From NCBI GenBank assembly GCA_022647615.1, contig JALCKZ010000001.1, positions 1,166,178 through 1,230,177 on the forward strand: a stretch of 64,000 nt of DNA, written 5' to 3'. The DNA is from Bacteroidales bacterium (GTDB lineage: Bacteria > Bacteroidota > Bacteroidia > Bacteroidales > UBA932). Below the pieces are notes generated by a model, which made no database searches, had not been told where the DNA came from, and saw only the letters and a list, made by a program, of their open reading frames with translations. Numbering within the stretch: position 1 is the first letter of the stretch; each line of letters opens with the position of its first letter. This document shows positions 1 through 9,485 of this stretch, one piece after another. A program made the translations under genes and the position numbers.

Positions 1-1
1 T

Positions 2-550
2 AATGCAAGCCAATTTAATTTCTTCGTCCCCGATGGTGAGAATTTTTTGGATTATAGATTTAAGAATATTGAGAGGATAGCTCGGAAGCAAGATATTAAT
101 TGCACGGAGAGTAGGATTGCTGCCTATCAGCATATTCTGGCATTTATGAAAGATGAAAAGCTTTGCAAATTAACACTTTGGTATAATAATAAATCATATT
201 CTGGTAAAATTATGATTCTCAATAGCAATGATGCCGATTTTGTTGATGTTTGTAAAAATATCTGTCGTGAGTCTATAATTTATCACGGAGTTCTGCCTTT
301 TAAGCCAAAGTCTGATTTCCAAGAAGTTATGCATGATAATATCATGGATGTTGCCAAAGAGTGTGATGTAAAAGTTTTAAATATTGAGCAAAAAGATTGG
401 AGCGATATTTATTACTTGCAAACGGAGGCAGATTCTGCATATATAGAATTTTTCTACAATAAAAAACATGTTTATACTTATGCTCAGCCTAAAAGTACTT
501 TGGGAACAGATGATGCTGCTTTACAGAATTTTATTGAGCATTTTAATTAA
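2..550 (+). CDS. C-terminal part of an unrecognised protein (5' end outside window)
   Basis: The reading frame is open from base 2, so the gene starts upstream of the window and at least 182 residues are visible. A TTG at 47 could start a 167-residue protein, but the in-frame residues before it (NASQFNFFVPDGENF) look like normal coding sequence. I recognise no domain. The stop lies 14 bases before the next gene, so it is probably the upstream member of the operon that carries the CRISPR effector. Function unknown; membership of the defence locus is inferred from spacing only. Confidence 0.6.
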   Translation, partial: NASQFNFFVPDGENFLDYRFKNIERIARKQDINCTESRIAAYQHILAFMKDEKLCKLTLWYNNKSYSGKIMILNSNDADFVDVCKNICRESIIYHGVLPFKPKSDFQEVMHDNIMDVAKECDVKVLNIEQKDWSDIYYLQTEADSAYIEFFYNKKHVYTYAQPKSTLGTDDAALQNFIEHFN

Positions 551-564
551 TACCAATTCAATAT

Positions 565-2124
565 ATGAGTGATTTTGATTCTTCTAATAAAGTAAGAAGT
601 TTAAGAAAGCAAGGCCAGCTTGAAGAAGCGTACAATTTATCCAAAGAGTTATTGGCTGAGGATGAGTATGATGATATTTGGCTTAAGAGAGATTTTGCGT
701 GGGTGTGCTATGATTTAATGAAAAAAGCAATAGCTGACAAAAACTCTAGTGACTTCATTAGCAGATTAGAGGATATAATATCTCTTAACATGCCTCCTGA
801 AGAGGAAATGCTTTACAATCAGCTTCCATGGGCGTTTGGCAAATGGGTGAGTGCTATTTTTAATTCTCAAGCTGATTTATTGGATCAGGAAAAGCTAAAA
901 AAGCTTGATTCGCTTTTGAATTATTCATCTGAATTATACATCACTAAGCCTTCTACAGGTTATAGCTTTTATGTCAAGATGTTGCATAAAAGTTTTAAGG
1001 GAGATTTGAAATATTGTGAAATAATTGACTCTGTAGGTTTGGATTTTTTTCTTCCGGAAGACTATAAGAAGACATCTTATAACGGTAAAAATATAATGTC
1101 ATTTGCAGAGCAGCTCTACATAGCTTATTCTGACTGTCTGATTTCTAATATTTCTCATTATGAGGCAGTTGAGGATAAAGATAAGGTTAAAGAATTTACA
1201 GCAAAAGCAGAAACATTTTTACCTAAAATGAGTGATTTAATTGAAAATCACCATGATTATGAGTACCCGATATATTTTAAAGCTAAGGTACTTCTAGCTA
1301 TTCATAAGAATGATAAAGTTGCCGATTTGTTAATACCGTTTGTTAAAACAAAGTCAAAAGTGTTTTGGCCATGGCAGGTATTGGGCGATTCATTCAGGCA
1401 TAGAGATGATGATATGGCACTTTCTTGTTATTGCAAAGGGCTATTGTGTAGAAACAAAGAAGAAATGATAGTTAACCTAAGAGATTCAGTCGCAGAACTA
1501 ATGGCTGAAAAGGGCTTTTATGATGAGGCTAAAACCGAGTTCAGTATTTCTTCAAAAACGAGAATGCAGAATTGGCAAAAGATTGACAGGAAAGAGGAAA
1601 ATGCAAAAACTCAAAGTTGGTATAAAGATGCTAAGTTGCTTGAGAATAATGTTAATTTTTACAATTCACATTCATCTGAAGCAGATGATCTTCTTTTTGC
1701 AAAAGATAGCATAACAGTTTTGATTACCTATGTAAATAAAACTAAGGGGTTTGCAAGTTTTTTAACTGAAGATGATAGGAGCGGCTTTTTCAGGTATACT
1801 GGAATCATAAACCAGGAAATGAAAGAGGGCGATTTGTATAATGTGGATTTTCAACAAATTAATCAAGAAGCTCCAAGTAAAATTGCCTGGGGGGAAAAAT
1901 CAAAGCTTGATCCTTTAAAGACATCGTTCTATCGCGCAGTCTCAGGAGTTATTAGCATAAAGGCGGGCAACGGTTTTGGATTTGTGGATGAAAATTTTGT
2001 TGACAGCAATTTGGTAAGCAAGATGCAATTAGCTGATGGAATGCAAGTTAATGGTATTGCCATAAAGAGCTATAATAAAAAGAAAGAAATCGTGGGATGG
2101 AAACTTATCTCAGTAGGAAGATAA
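565..2124 (+). CDS. TPR-like helical protein with C-terminal cold-shock/OB-like domains
   Basis: A 519-residue protein. Roughly residues 1-360 are helical and TPR-like, with repeated pairs of amphipathic helices. The last 130 or so residues resemble two tandem OB/cold-shock-type beta barrels: one contains the KTKGFASFLTEDD stretch, the other GNGFGFVDENFVDSNLV, similar to the RNP1/RNP2 strands of cold-shock proteins. That suggests nucleic-acid, perhaps RNA, binding. It starts 14 bases after the upstream gene and ends 21 bases before the Cas12a-family effector, so cotranscription is likely. No catalytic motif is seen. A role as accessory or sensor to the CRISPR effector is inference from position. 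Confidence 0.7.
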   Translation: MSDFDSSNKVRSLRKQGQLEEAYNLSKELLAEDEYDDIWLKRDFAWVCYDLMKKAIADKNSSDFISRLEDIISLNMPPEEEMLYNQLPWAFGKWVSAIFNSQADLLDQEKLKKLDSLLNYSSELYITKPSTGYSFYVKMLHKSFKGDLKYCEIIDSVGLDFFLPEDYKKTSYNGKNIMSFAEQLYIAYSDCLISNISHYEAVEDKDKVKEFTAKAETFLPKMSDLIENHHDYEYPIYFKAKVLLAIHKNDKVADLLIPFVKTKSKVFWPWQVLGDSFRHRDDDMALSCYCKGLLCRNKEEMIVNLRDSVAELMAEKGFYDEAKTEFSISSKTRMQNWQKIDRKEENAKTQSWYKDAKLLENNVNFYNSHSSEADDLLFAKDSITVLITYVNKTKGFASFLTEDDRSGFFRYTGIINQEMKEGDLYNVDFQQINQEAPSKIAWGEKSKLDPLKTSFYRAVSGVISIKAGNGFGFVDENFVDSNLVSKMQLADGMQVNGIAIKSYNKKKEIVGWKLISVGR

Positions 2125-2145
2125 TTAATTTAATAATTTATTGAT

Positions 2146-5100
2146 ATGAAAAACATTGTAAATAACTATCAGATTTCAAAAACTTTGCGTTTTGGGTTAA
2201 CGCAAAAAACGAAAATTCAAAAGGAAGGGTATAATGGAGAAATATATGTAAGTCACAGAGAGTTGGGTGATTTGGTTAAAATCTCAGAAGAAAGAATTAA
2301 AAAAAGTGTTTCTTCTAGTGATAAGTCAAATCTTGAGTTATCACTAGATAAAATTGATATATGTCTTAAACAAATTGGAGCTTTCCTATTGGATTGGCAG
2401 CAAGTATATTATAGAAAAGATCAAGTTGCATTGGACAAGGATTACTATAAAATTCTTTGTAAAAAGATAGAGTTTGATGGCTTTTGGAAAGATGGCAGAG
2501 GTCAAAGAATGCCTAATTCAAGGATAATAAATATATCTGAATTAGATACAAAGGATATCTTGGGTGTTGAGAGGTTGCAATATATATTGAATTATTGGAA
2601 AGACAATTTGGTCAGCGCATCTCAAAAATATTCGGTAGTAGAGGAGAAAATAAAACGATTTAAGTTAGCTATAAAAATAAACAGGACAGATAATAAGCCT
2701 GATGAAGTTGAACTTAGAAAAATGTTTTTATCTCTGGTAAATATTGTTTGTGATACGCTCCAACCATTGTGTTATGGTCAAATTAGTTTTCCAAAAATAA
2801 ATAAGTTGGACGATTCTAGAGCTGATAACAAAAAACTAATAAAATTTGCGACAGATTATAAGTCTAAAAATGACTTGCTCACTAGCATCGCTGAGCAAAA
2901 GAAATATTTTGAGGAAAATGGAGGCAATGTCCCATTTTGCCGGGCGACCCTAAATCCTAAGACAGCTATAAAGGACCCTAATTCAACAGATAACAGCATT
3001 AAAGGTGAAATCGTTCAGTTAGGCTTAGATTCAATATTAAAGAGTTTTAAATCTTATTTATTCTTTGAAAACAGCTTGGAGAACATGCCGGCAAAAGAAA
3101 AGATTGAATTAATGAAGAGTAGTGGAGCTAATGTTGTTAAAAAGGGGCTTATGTTTAAGTACAAACCAATTCCTGTCATAGTACACAGAGAAGTTGCTCA
3201 GGAATTGAGCAAAGATTTAAATAAAACCGAGGAATCATTAAGTGATTTTTTGCGAGGTATTGGACAAGCTAAAAGTCCTGCAAAGGATTATGAAGAGTTG
3301 ACAGATAAAAATAAATTTAATATTGAGGCATACCCAATAAAGGTTGCATTTGATTTTGCTTGGGAGAGTTTAGCAAAGGCTAAATATCACAGTGAAATTG
3401 ATTTGCCAGTAGCTGCATGTGAGAAATTCTTGAATACTTTTTTTGATGTGAAACCTAATAACGTTCATTTTCTGTTATATGCTAAACTTCAAGAACTTAA
3501 TGCTCTTATATCTACTTTGGAGTATGGAAACCCTTCTGATGAACAATCCATTGTAAAAAAAATCAAGGCTCTGTCTAATGAAATAAAATGGGACGATTTT
3601 GGCGGGAGCGGGCAGGGGTACAAAAAATCAATATCTGATTGGGCTGACAGCAAAAAAGATTCTGACGGTTTCAAAATTGCAAAACAAAAAATAGGCCTTT
3701 TTAGAGGGGGATTAAGGAATGAAATAGCTGAGTATTACAACTTAACGCAAATATATAAAAAGACTGTAATGCAAGAGGGAAAGCTATTTGCAACTATGCG
3801 AGATAAGATAACAGGTGCAGCCGAACAGAATAAAGTTACTCATTATGCGGCCATTATAGAGGATAAAACAGGAGATAAATATGTGTTGTTACAAGAGGTG
3901 CCATTGGATAAGCAAGACAGAATTTATGACAAAATGGACCGTAATGGAGATGGATATGTTAGCTATTTTGTTAATTCTATCACGTCGCGCACTATTGCTA
4001 AACAATTAAGGAAAAAGAGAATGGCGGAACTAATGAAGAATAATGCGCGTGGGATATATAATAATGTTAGTAATATTCAACAACCGGCTCTTTCCGATAA
4101 AGAAAAGGAGGAAAGGAATATAAAGGAATGGATAAGTTTTATAAGTGAGAAGAGATGGAATTATGAGTTTAATTTGAACTTTAAAGGAAAAAACTTTGAG
4201 GAAATCAAGAAAGAAGTAGATGCTAATGGCTATGAATTAGAAAACAGAATCTTGAGCAGAGACGCTCTTGAAGAGTTAGTAAAAAACAAGAAATGCTTAT
4301 TGTTGCCAATTGTTAATCAGGATATTATAAAGGAGAGTAAAACGGAAAGCAATCAATTTACTAAAGACTGGAATTCTATATTTGACGGTAATTCTCCATG
4401 GCGTTTAACTCCTGAATTTAGAGTGTCTTACCGCAAACCTACTCCTGATTATCCTATGTCTGATAAAGGAGACAAGCGTTACTCGCGTTTCCAAATGATT
4501 GCCCATTTTTTATGCGATTACATTCCTCAAGGTGGTAGTTATGTATCAGTTAGGGAACAAATAGATAATTATAAGGATGATAAAAAGCAAGAAATTGCTG
4601 TTAAGGATTTCCATGATAGATTATTGGGAAAAACTGATGAACAAAAATTTATAGAGGGGTTAGGTGGGTTGTCAAGTTTGGGTAATGTTACCATAAAAAC
4701 TAAACTCAAAAAGCAAGATATTTCTAAAGAGAAATTTTATGTTTTTGGAATTGACAGAGGACAAAATGAACTTGCAACACTTTGTGTCATTGATCAGGAT
4801 AAAAAAATACAGGGCGGTTTCAGAATATATACAAGATTATTTAATAATGAGAAAAAACAGTGGGAGCATAAATTCCTGGAAGAGCGCAATATTTTGGATT
4901 TATCAAATTTACGTGTAGAAACCACTATTGTTATTGATGGACAGGAAAAAAGAGAGAAAGTGTTAGTGGATTTAAGTGAGGTAAAGGTTAAAGACAATTC
5001 GGGAAATTATGTAAAACCTAATAAGACACAAATAAAACTCCAACAGCTTGCATATATCCGCAAACTTCAATTTCAAATGCAGACAAACCCAGGCAGAGTT

Positions 5101-6033
5101 CTAGAATGGTATTCTCATAATCAGACCAGTGATTTGATTATTGACAATTTTGTAGATAAGCAAAACGGAGAGGAAGGACTTGTTCCATTTTTTGGAGCTG
5201 CAGTAGCAGAATTAAAAGATACTTTACCTATCGATAGGATTTCAGATATGCTAAAACAGTTTGTGGAACTAAAGAACTTGGAGAAGCAAGGGGAAGATGT
5301 GAAGTCAAAAATCGACCAGCTTATTGAACTTGAACCAGCTGATAATCTAAAGTCTGGTGTGGTTGCAAATATGGTTGGTGTAATTGCATTTCTTCTTAAA
5401 AAGTATAATTATAAGGTCTATATTTCATTAGAAGATTTGTCAAAGCCATTTAAAGACCAAATTGTTTTGGGGATTAGCGGGGTGCCAATTGGTATTAAGA
5501 AGGGTATGGCAGGTAGAAGTATTAATGTTGAACAATATGCAGGTCTTGGACTTTATAATTTTTTTGAAATGCAATTGTTAAAGAAATTATTCCGGATACA
5601 GCAGGATAGTTCTCATATCTTGCACCTTGTACCTGCTTTTAGGGCTATGAAAAATTATGATAATGTAGCAGTAGGAAAAGGGAAAATTAAGAATCAGTTT
5701 GGAATCGTATTCTTTGTGGATGCTGCTGCAACATCAAAGACATGTCCTTGCTGTGGTGCTATTAACGATAGACAATTTGCACCTGATTTAAGAAAATTCC
5801 CTAATGCTAAAAAAATTGAGACCCCAGATGGAAAGTCTGTTTGGTTGGAAAGGGATAAAACTGACGGTAAGGATATTATAAGGTGCCACGTATGCGGATT
5901 TGATACTTCAAAAGAGTACGATGACAATCCACGTAAATACATAAAAAGTGGTGATGATAATGCGGCTTATTTGATTTCTGCTGAGTGTATTAAGGCATAC
6001 GAACTAGCAACAACACTAGTTGATAATAAATAA
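2146..6033 (+). CDS. cas12a2: Cas12a-family CRISPR effector, Cas12a2-like by RuvC spacing
   Basis: A 1295-residue RNA-guided nuclease of type V-A. The N-terminus has the family signature (YQISKTLRFGL, residues 8-18). RuvC-I is at D870 (FGIDRGQ), RuvC-II at E1096 (ISLEDL) and RuvC-III at D1271 (DDNAAY). A zinc ribbon lies just before RuvC-III (C1200, C1203, C1247, C1250). Spacing is 226 residues from I to II and 175 from II to III. In canonical Cas12a (FnCas12a D917/E1006/D1255) the pattern is about 89 and 249; in SuCas12a2, from memory D848/E1063/D1213, it is 215 and 150. The zinc ribbon where Cas12a has its Nuc domain also fits Cas12a2, which binds complementary RNA and then degrades RNA, ssDNA and dsDNA, causing abortive infection. 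The family call is secure; the Cas12a2 subtype is inferred from architecture. No second effector is present. The gene is cotranscribed with its neighbours (21 and 7 base gaps). Confidence 0.88.
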   Translation: MKNIVNNYQISKTLRFGLTQKTKIQKEGYNGEIYVSHRELGDLVKISEERIKKSVSSSDKSNLELSLDKIDICLKQIGAFLLDWQQVYYRKDQVALDKDYYKILCKKIEFDGFWKDGRGQRMPNSRIINISELDTKDILGVERLQYILNYWKDNLVSASQKYSVVEEKIKRFKLAIKINRTDNKPDEVELRKMFLSLVNIVCDTLQPLCYGQISFPKINKLDDSRADNKKLIKFATDYKSKNDLLTSIAEQKKYFEENGGNVPFCRATLNPKTAIKDPNSTDNSIKGEIVQLGLDSILKSFKSYLFFENSLENMPAKEKIELMKSSGANVVKKGLMFKYKPIPVIVHREVAQELSKDLNKTEESLSDFLRGIGQAKSPAKDYEELTDKNKFNIEAYPIKVAFDFAWESLAKAKYHSEIDLPVAACEKFLNTFFDVKPNNVHFLLYAKLQELNALISTLEYGNPSDEQSIVKKIKALSNEIKWDDFGGSGQGYKKSISDWADSKKDSDGFKIAKQKIGLFRGGLRNEIAEYYNLTQIYKKTVMQEGKLFATMRDKITGAAEQNKVTHYAAIIEDKTGDKYVLLQEVPLDKQDRIYDKMDRNGDGYVSYFVNSITSRTIAKQLRKKRMAELMKNNARGIYNNVSNIQQPALSDKEKEERNIKEWISFISEKRWNYEFNLNFKGKNFEEIKKEVDANGYELENRILSRDALEELVKNKKCLLLPIVNQDIIKESKTESNQFTKDWNSIFDGNSPWRLTPEFRVSYRKPTPDYPMSDKGDKRYSRFQMIAHFLCDYIPQGGSYVSVREQIDNYKDDKKQEIAVKDFHDRLLGKTDEQKFIEGLGGLSSLGNVTIKTKLKKQDISKEKFYVFGIDRGQNELATLCVIDQDKKIQGGFRIYTRLFNNEKKQWEHKFLEERNILDLSNLRVETTIVIDGQEKREKVLVDLSEVKVKDNSGNYVKPNKTQIKLQQLAYIRKLQFQMQTNPGRVLEWYSHNQTSDLIIDNFVDKQNGEEGLVPFFGAAVAELKDTLPIDRISDMLKQFVELKNLEKQGEDVKSKIDQLIELEPADNLKSGVVANMVGVIAFLLKKYNYKVYISLEDLSKPFKDQIVLGISGVPIGIKKGMAGRSINVEQYAGLGLYNFFEMQLLKKLFRIQQDSSHILHLVPAFRAMKNYDNVAVGKGKIKNQFGIVFFVDAAATSKTCPCCGAINDRQFAPDLRKFPNAKKIETPDGKSVWLERDKTDGKDIIRCHVCGFDTSKEYDDNPRKYIKSGDDNAAYLISAECIKAYELATTLVDNK

Positions 6034-6040
6034 CTTAGAT

Positions 6041-8044
6041 ATGAAACATTTTTTTGCTTTAGATGAAACGGGTTCTTTTGACATGTCTGCAGATGACAAT
6101 TCTTTTGTCTGCGGTGTTTCTATATTGCATAATGAACTAGAACTCAAGGAAAAATATAAGGAATCATATGTCTCTTTTGGCTTTGGGAATGTTGCGCCAA
6201 ACAACAAAAATGATCTTATTGGAGGTGATCGGTTTCATTATTGTGGTTTGAGTCAAGGGAACAAAGAGGCCTGCAAGAATATTTTTTTACCTCTGGCTGA
6301 TAGCATATATGTTTCCAGGGGCAAACCTGCGTTGTATGCTAATAATCAGAATTGGTGGCTCGTAGCTGTTACAGTTGTTATCACAGAGTATTTAACAACT
6401 TATGCTTTGAATAAGGGAGATGAAGTCCAAATATTAATAGACTCTAGAAAGGACATAGTGTTTGGACTGCCTTACGATGATTATAGTAAGAAGTTATTAG
6501 CGTCTGAGAGTGATGAACGTTATCTGCGGTATAAAAGTTACCATGTGGATTTAGCCAAGCAGATAAAATCATATGTTCATCATATAGAGGCAGAGAGAGA
6601 TATTAAGATTGAAATCTGCTTTTCCAATGATACTAGTTCTTTTTTTATCAATGTTGCTGATATTATTTGTGGAATATTAGGTAGGGGGGCAAACGTTGTT
6701 AATAAAAAAATAGTTGGGTGCTCATGTAGTAAATTTACTAGTGGAGGAGACCCTGTCCTGTATGTTGAAGAAAATCCTTTGATGGCGATGACACTTGTAT
6801 TCCAACAGGCTTCAAATCATATTTTTACCAGCATTGGTATTGCTAAAAAAATATTTGAAAGGCTAAGAAAAAATTCAGATAGCTATCTTATTGTATGGGA
6901 TATGTTTTATGATCTGCTGAAATTTGAAATTTCTGAAAGGTCCTTTCATGGTTATCTTGTTAATGTTAAAAGTTTAGTTAACATTTTTATAAATGAGTAC
7001 GTTAATGTTGGTTGCAAGCTCATTCCATTAAATAAGCGCATAGAGCTTACCGTGCTTTTTGCTGAGTATTTTTCTCATATCGGAGAGATTAAAATTGAAT
7101 CACCATTTAAGAGGACAGATGTCTTAGCTATGTTTTCTGAACTTGGAACTGTCTCTGAAACCAGATTACTTAGAAAATGGGAAAAATATATTAGTTTTTC
7201 TTTAAGGGATGCACAGATTAAATTTAATGCTTACGATTTTGACAGTGCTGTTAAAGACCTTAATGATTTGTGGGCTTGTCAGGAGAAAATAACGAATGAT
7301 GTTCCTAGAATATTTGGAAACACTGATGTGAATAAAGATGAGCCAACTGCTGCAATTATTGGCACACTTGCACAATCTTATGCTTACGTTGATAATTTTG
7401 ACAAGGCGAAGGAAGATTTCGAATATTCAAAGGATTATGCAATTACAACCGCTTCTAAAACTGCTTCATATTTGTTTACTATTTATCACAGACAAAGAGA
7501 TATAGCAAATGCTCGCGATTGTTTTAAAGAACAAAGCGGAAAAAGTGCGGAAGATTATGGCAAGATTTGTGATTTTAAAAATGTTTGGATTTTATTGTCA
7601 TACTGTAAATTACGTGCATTAGAATTGTGCGTAAATAATTCAACCAAATTGCCAGCTGTTGACTTGACGAAATTAGATAGTTACAACAGCGAGTACCCGT
7701 TTCCATTAATACAGAAATGGGAAGGAATAGCAAAATGGATGGAAAACAGTTCTTTAAATAAAGTTGTCGTGGAAAAGTATTTTAGCGATGCCATAGAAAA
7801 TTTATTAAAAGAGGACAATGGATTTGTTATTAAAACTTTGGCATTGCCTATTATTCAGTGTTATGCATTGGTAAATAATCAAAATAAATTTCATGCCAAA
7901 TACAATTTTATTTTAGATGATTTAAAAAAGCAATCGCAGTTCTTTAAAAAATATGTAGATAGCAGGGCCGTTTCATTAAGCAGTTTGAAAAATAAAGAAG
8001 ATATTTGGAATCGTGCTATGTTGCTGCCATTTATTTATGCCTAA
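6041..8044 (+). CDS. DUF3800-like (RNase H fold) / TPR protein between effector and cas1
   Basis: A 667-residue protein from ATG 6041; a TTG at 6020 inside the effector gene is possible but less likely. The N-terminal 220 residues match the DUF3800 pattern: ALDETG (D8, E9), ILIDSR (D134) and a terminal NVADIICG motif (D207) preceded by the serine pair SS. DUF3800 proteins are predicted RNase H-like nucleases with these acidic residues in the active site. The remainder is helical with TPR-like units, for example GTLAQSYAYVDNFDKAKEDF. It begins 7 bases after the effector and ends 2 bases before cas1, the position where many V-A loci carry cas4. I know no named Cas protein like it. A role in adaptation or interference is inferred from operon position. 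Confidence 0.72.
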   Translation: MKHFFALDETGSFDMSADDNSFVCGVSILHNELELKEKYKESYVSFGFGNVAPNNKNDLIGGDRFHYCGLSQGNKEACKNIFLPLADSIYVSRGKPALYANNQNWWLVAVTVVITEYLTTYALNKGDEVQILIDSRKDIVFGLPYDDYSKKLLASESDERYLRYKSYHVDLAKQIKSYVHHIEAERDIKIEICFSNDTSSFFINVADIICGILGRGANVVNKKIVGCSCSKFTSGGDPVLYVEENPLMAMTLVFQQASNHIFTSIGIAKKIFERLRKNSDSYLIVWDMFYDLLKFEISERSFHGYLVNVKSLVNIFINEYVNVGCKLIPLNKRIELTVLFAEYFSHIGEIKIESPFKRTDVLAMFSELGTVSETRLLRKWEKYISFSLRDAQIKFNAYDFDSAVKDLNDLWACQEKITNDVPRIFGNTDVNKDEPTAAIIGTLAQSYAYVDNFDKAKEDFEYSKDYAITTASKTASYLFTIYHRQRDIANARDCFKEQSGKSAEDYGKICDFKNVWILLSYCKLRALELCVNNSTKLPAVDLTKLDSYNSEYPFPLIQKWEGIAKWMENSSLNKVVVEKYFSDAIENLLKEDNGFVIKTLALPIIQCYALVNNQNKFHAKYNFILDDLKKQSQFFKKYVDSRAVSLSSLKNKEDIWNRAMLLPFIYA

Positions 8045-8046
8045 TT

Positions 8047-9027
8047 ATGATTTCTCAGAAAAGTGTTGATGTCAGGACAATTTTTGTCTTGAATTGCATT
8101 GAACACAGAACATTGAGAGTTAGTAATGGCGAGCTTTTTTTGGAAAAAGATGATGTGGTCTCTGGCAAGTCTGTCACTCTTACAAAAATGCCATTCCAAA
8201 AAATCTTGGCTCTATTCGTTGTTGGAGATATTTCTATAACTACGCCATTGATAGATAATTGCAGAAAGTTTAACATTGCCTTAGTTGTCATGAAGGCAAA
8301 TCTAAGGCCTGTATTCTTTTGGTATCTGTCTTCTGAAGCTAATTATATGTTGAGAAAAAGGCAGTATGCTTTTTCTGTTGATAATATTTCAATAGCTCAG
8401 TTGATAGTAAAAAACAAGATTGCAAATCAAATTAAATTATTATTGAAAACTAGGATGCTTGATGACTTGACTGTGCAGTCTGTCCTGCTTTGTAAAAAAT
8501 TACAAAAGGCATTACCAAATGCAGGTAATTATAAGGACGTACTTGGGATAGAAGGCTCAGCGGCAAAGGCTTTTTTTACAGCTTATTATCACAAGTTTAG
8601 TTGGTCATCAAGGGAACCGCGCAAAAGATTGGATTTTATCAATGCCACTTTGGATATAGGGTACACAATCCTTTTTAACTATATGGAAACATTTGCTAGA
8701 ATGTTTGGTTTTGATTTATACATTGGCGTTTATCACAGACCGTGGTATAAGAGAAAGTCTTTGGTTTGTGATTTGATGGAGCCATTTAGGTGTATTATAG
8801 ACGCTCAGGTTCGCAAGTCAATTAATTACGGACAATGTAAGGAATCAGATTTTCTGGTAGTCAATAATGAATTCAGGTTGAAGTATGAAAAAAACAAAGA
8901 TTATCACAAATTCTTTTTCGATGCACTAATTTCATATAAATCTGATTTTTATAAATTTATTCTGGAGTACTATAGATGTTTTTTAAATGATAAACCTATA
9001 TCACAATATCCTGTTTTTAATATTTAA
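8047..9027 (+). CDS. cas1: CRISPR integrase Cas1
   Basis: A 326-residue Cas1, the metal-dependent integrase that inserts new spacers at the leader end of arrays. The catalytic set is visible: E169 in GIEGSAAKAFF, H230 in GVYHRPWYKR, and D242/E245 in CDLMEPFR. The ATG at 8047 lies 2 bases after the upstream stop; the frame also runs back into that gene, but the conserved Cas1 N-terminus (ISQKSVDVRTIFVLN) begins here. Cas2 follows after 3 bases. There is no cas4 and no Cas4-Cas1 fusion in the visible locus. Confidence 0.93.
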   Translation: MISQKSVDVRTIFVLNCIEHRTLRVSNGELFLEKDDVVSGKSVTLTKMPFQKILALFVVGDISITTPLIDNCRKFNIALVVMKANLRPVFFWYLSSEANYMLRKRQYAFSVDNISIAQLIVKNKIANQIKLLLKTRMLDDLTVQSVLLCKKLQKALPNAGNYKDVLGIEGSAAKAFFTAYYHKFSWSSREPRKRLDFINATLDIGYTILFNYMETFARMFGFDLYIGVYHRPWYKRKSLVCDLMEPFRCIIDAQVRKSINYGQCKESDFLVVNNEFRLKYEKNKDYHKFFFDALISYKSDFYKFILEYYRCFLNDKPISQYPVFNI

Positions 9028-9030
9028 ATA

Positions 9031-9303
9031 ATGCTAGTTATAAGTTATGATATCAGTAATGATAAGGTTAGAAATAAATTTTCTAAACTTTTAACTAAAA
9101 ACGGTGCAATCAGACTACAATACTCTGTTTATGAGGTGAATAATACTTTTGTGGTTAGGGAAAACATTAAAGGTGTTATTGCAGCTTTTTCTACTGGGAA
9201 TTTTGATAAAGGGGATAGTGTTATGATTTTTGATATAAAAGATAATAACACAATAAAGTACGGGAATTCCATCTATCGTGATAAGGATATAGTTTATATC
9301 TAG
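9031..9303 (+). CDS. cas2: CRISPR adaptation protein Cas2
   Basis: A 90-residue Cas2 with the ferredoxin-like start LVISYDISNDKVRNK (D7) and the RLQYSVYEV strand typical of the family. It forms the Cas1-Cas2 complex that captures and integrates protospacers. It is the last gene of the effector operon. The first array's leader starts about 80 bases downstream. Confidence 0.93.
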   Translation: MLVISYDISNDKVRNKFSKLLTKNGAIRLQYSVYEVNNTFVVRENIKGVIAAFSTGNFDKGDSVMIFDIKDNNTIKYGNSIYRDKDIVYI

Positions 9304-9381
9304 CAAACCTTATTTTTTGATGTGAAGTCTCTTTTTTGTAATCGTCTTATTTTCAGGTATATATCTTTTTGAGATTCCTGG

Positions 9382-9485
9382 GGGTGGGGTAAATTAGTTT
9401 TGTCTAAGTTTAGTCATGCTTCACTATATCTGTTTGACAATTAAAGCTTTTTCTATAAATTTGCGGTGCTCAATAGGGATGAACT
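9382..9485 (+). promoter_or_regulatory. CRISPR leader of array 1 with pre-crRNA promoter
   Basis: A 104-base leader directly before the first repeat. It contains an exact Bacteroidetes promoter: -33 TTTG at 9433-9436, a 19-base spacer, and -7 TAAATTTG at 9456-9463. Transcription should start about 15 bases before the first repeat. The same 104 bases precede array 2 with seven substitutions, all C/T transitions, and no indels. Conservation beyond the promoter may reflect Cas1-Cas2 recognition. Confidence 0.85.

Noticed and set aside
2146..6033. Calling the effector ordinary Cas12a (Cpf1)
   Set aside because: The handle in the repeats and the N-terminus fit Cas12a, but the long RuvC-I to RuvC-II distance, the short RuvC-II to RuvC-III distance and the zinc ribbon do not. 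Kept as family, with Cas12a2 as the preferred subtype.
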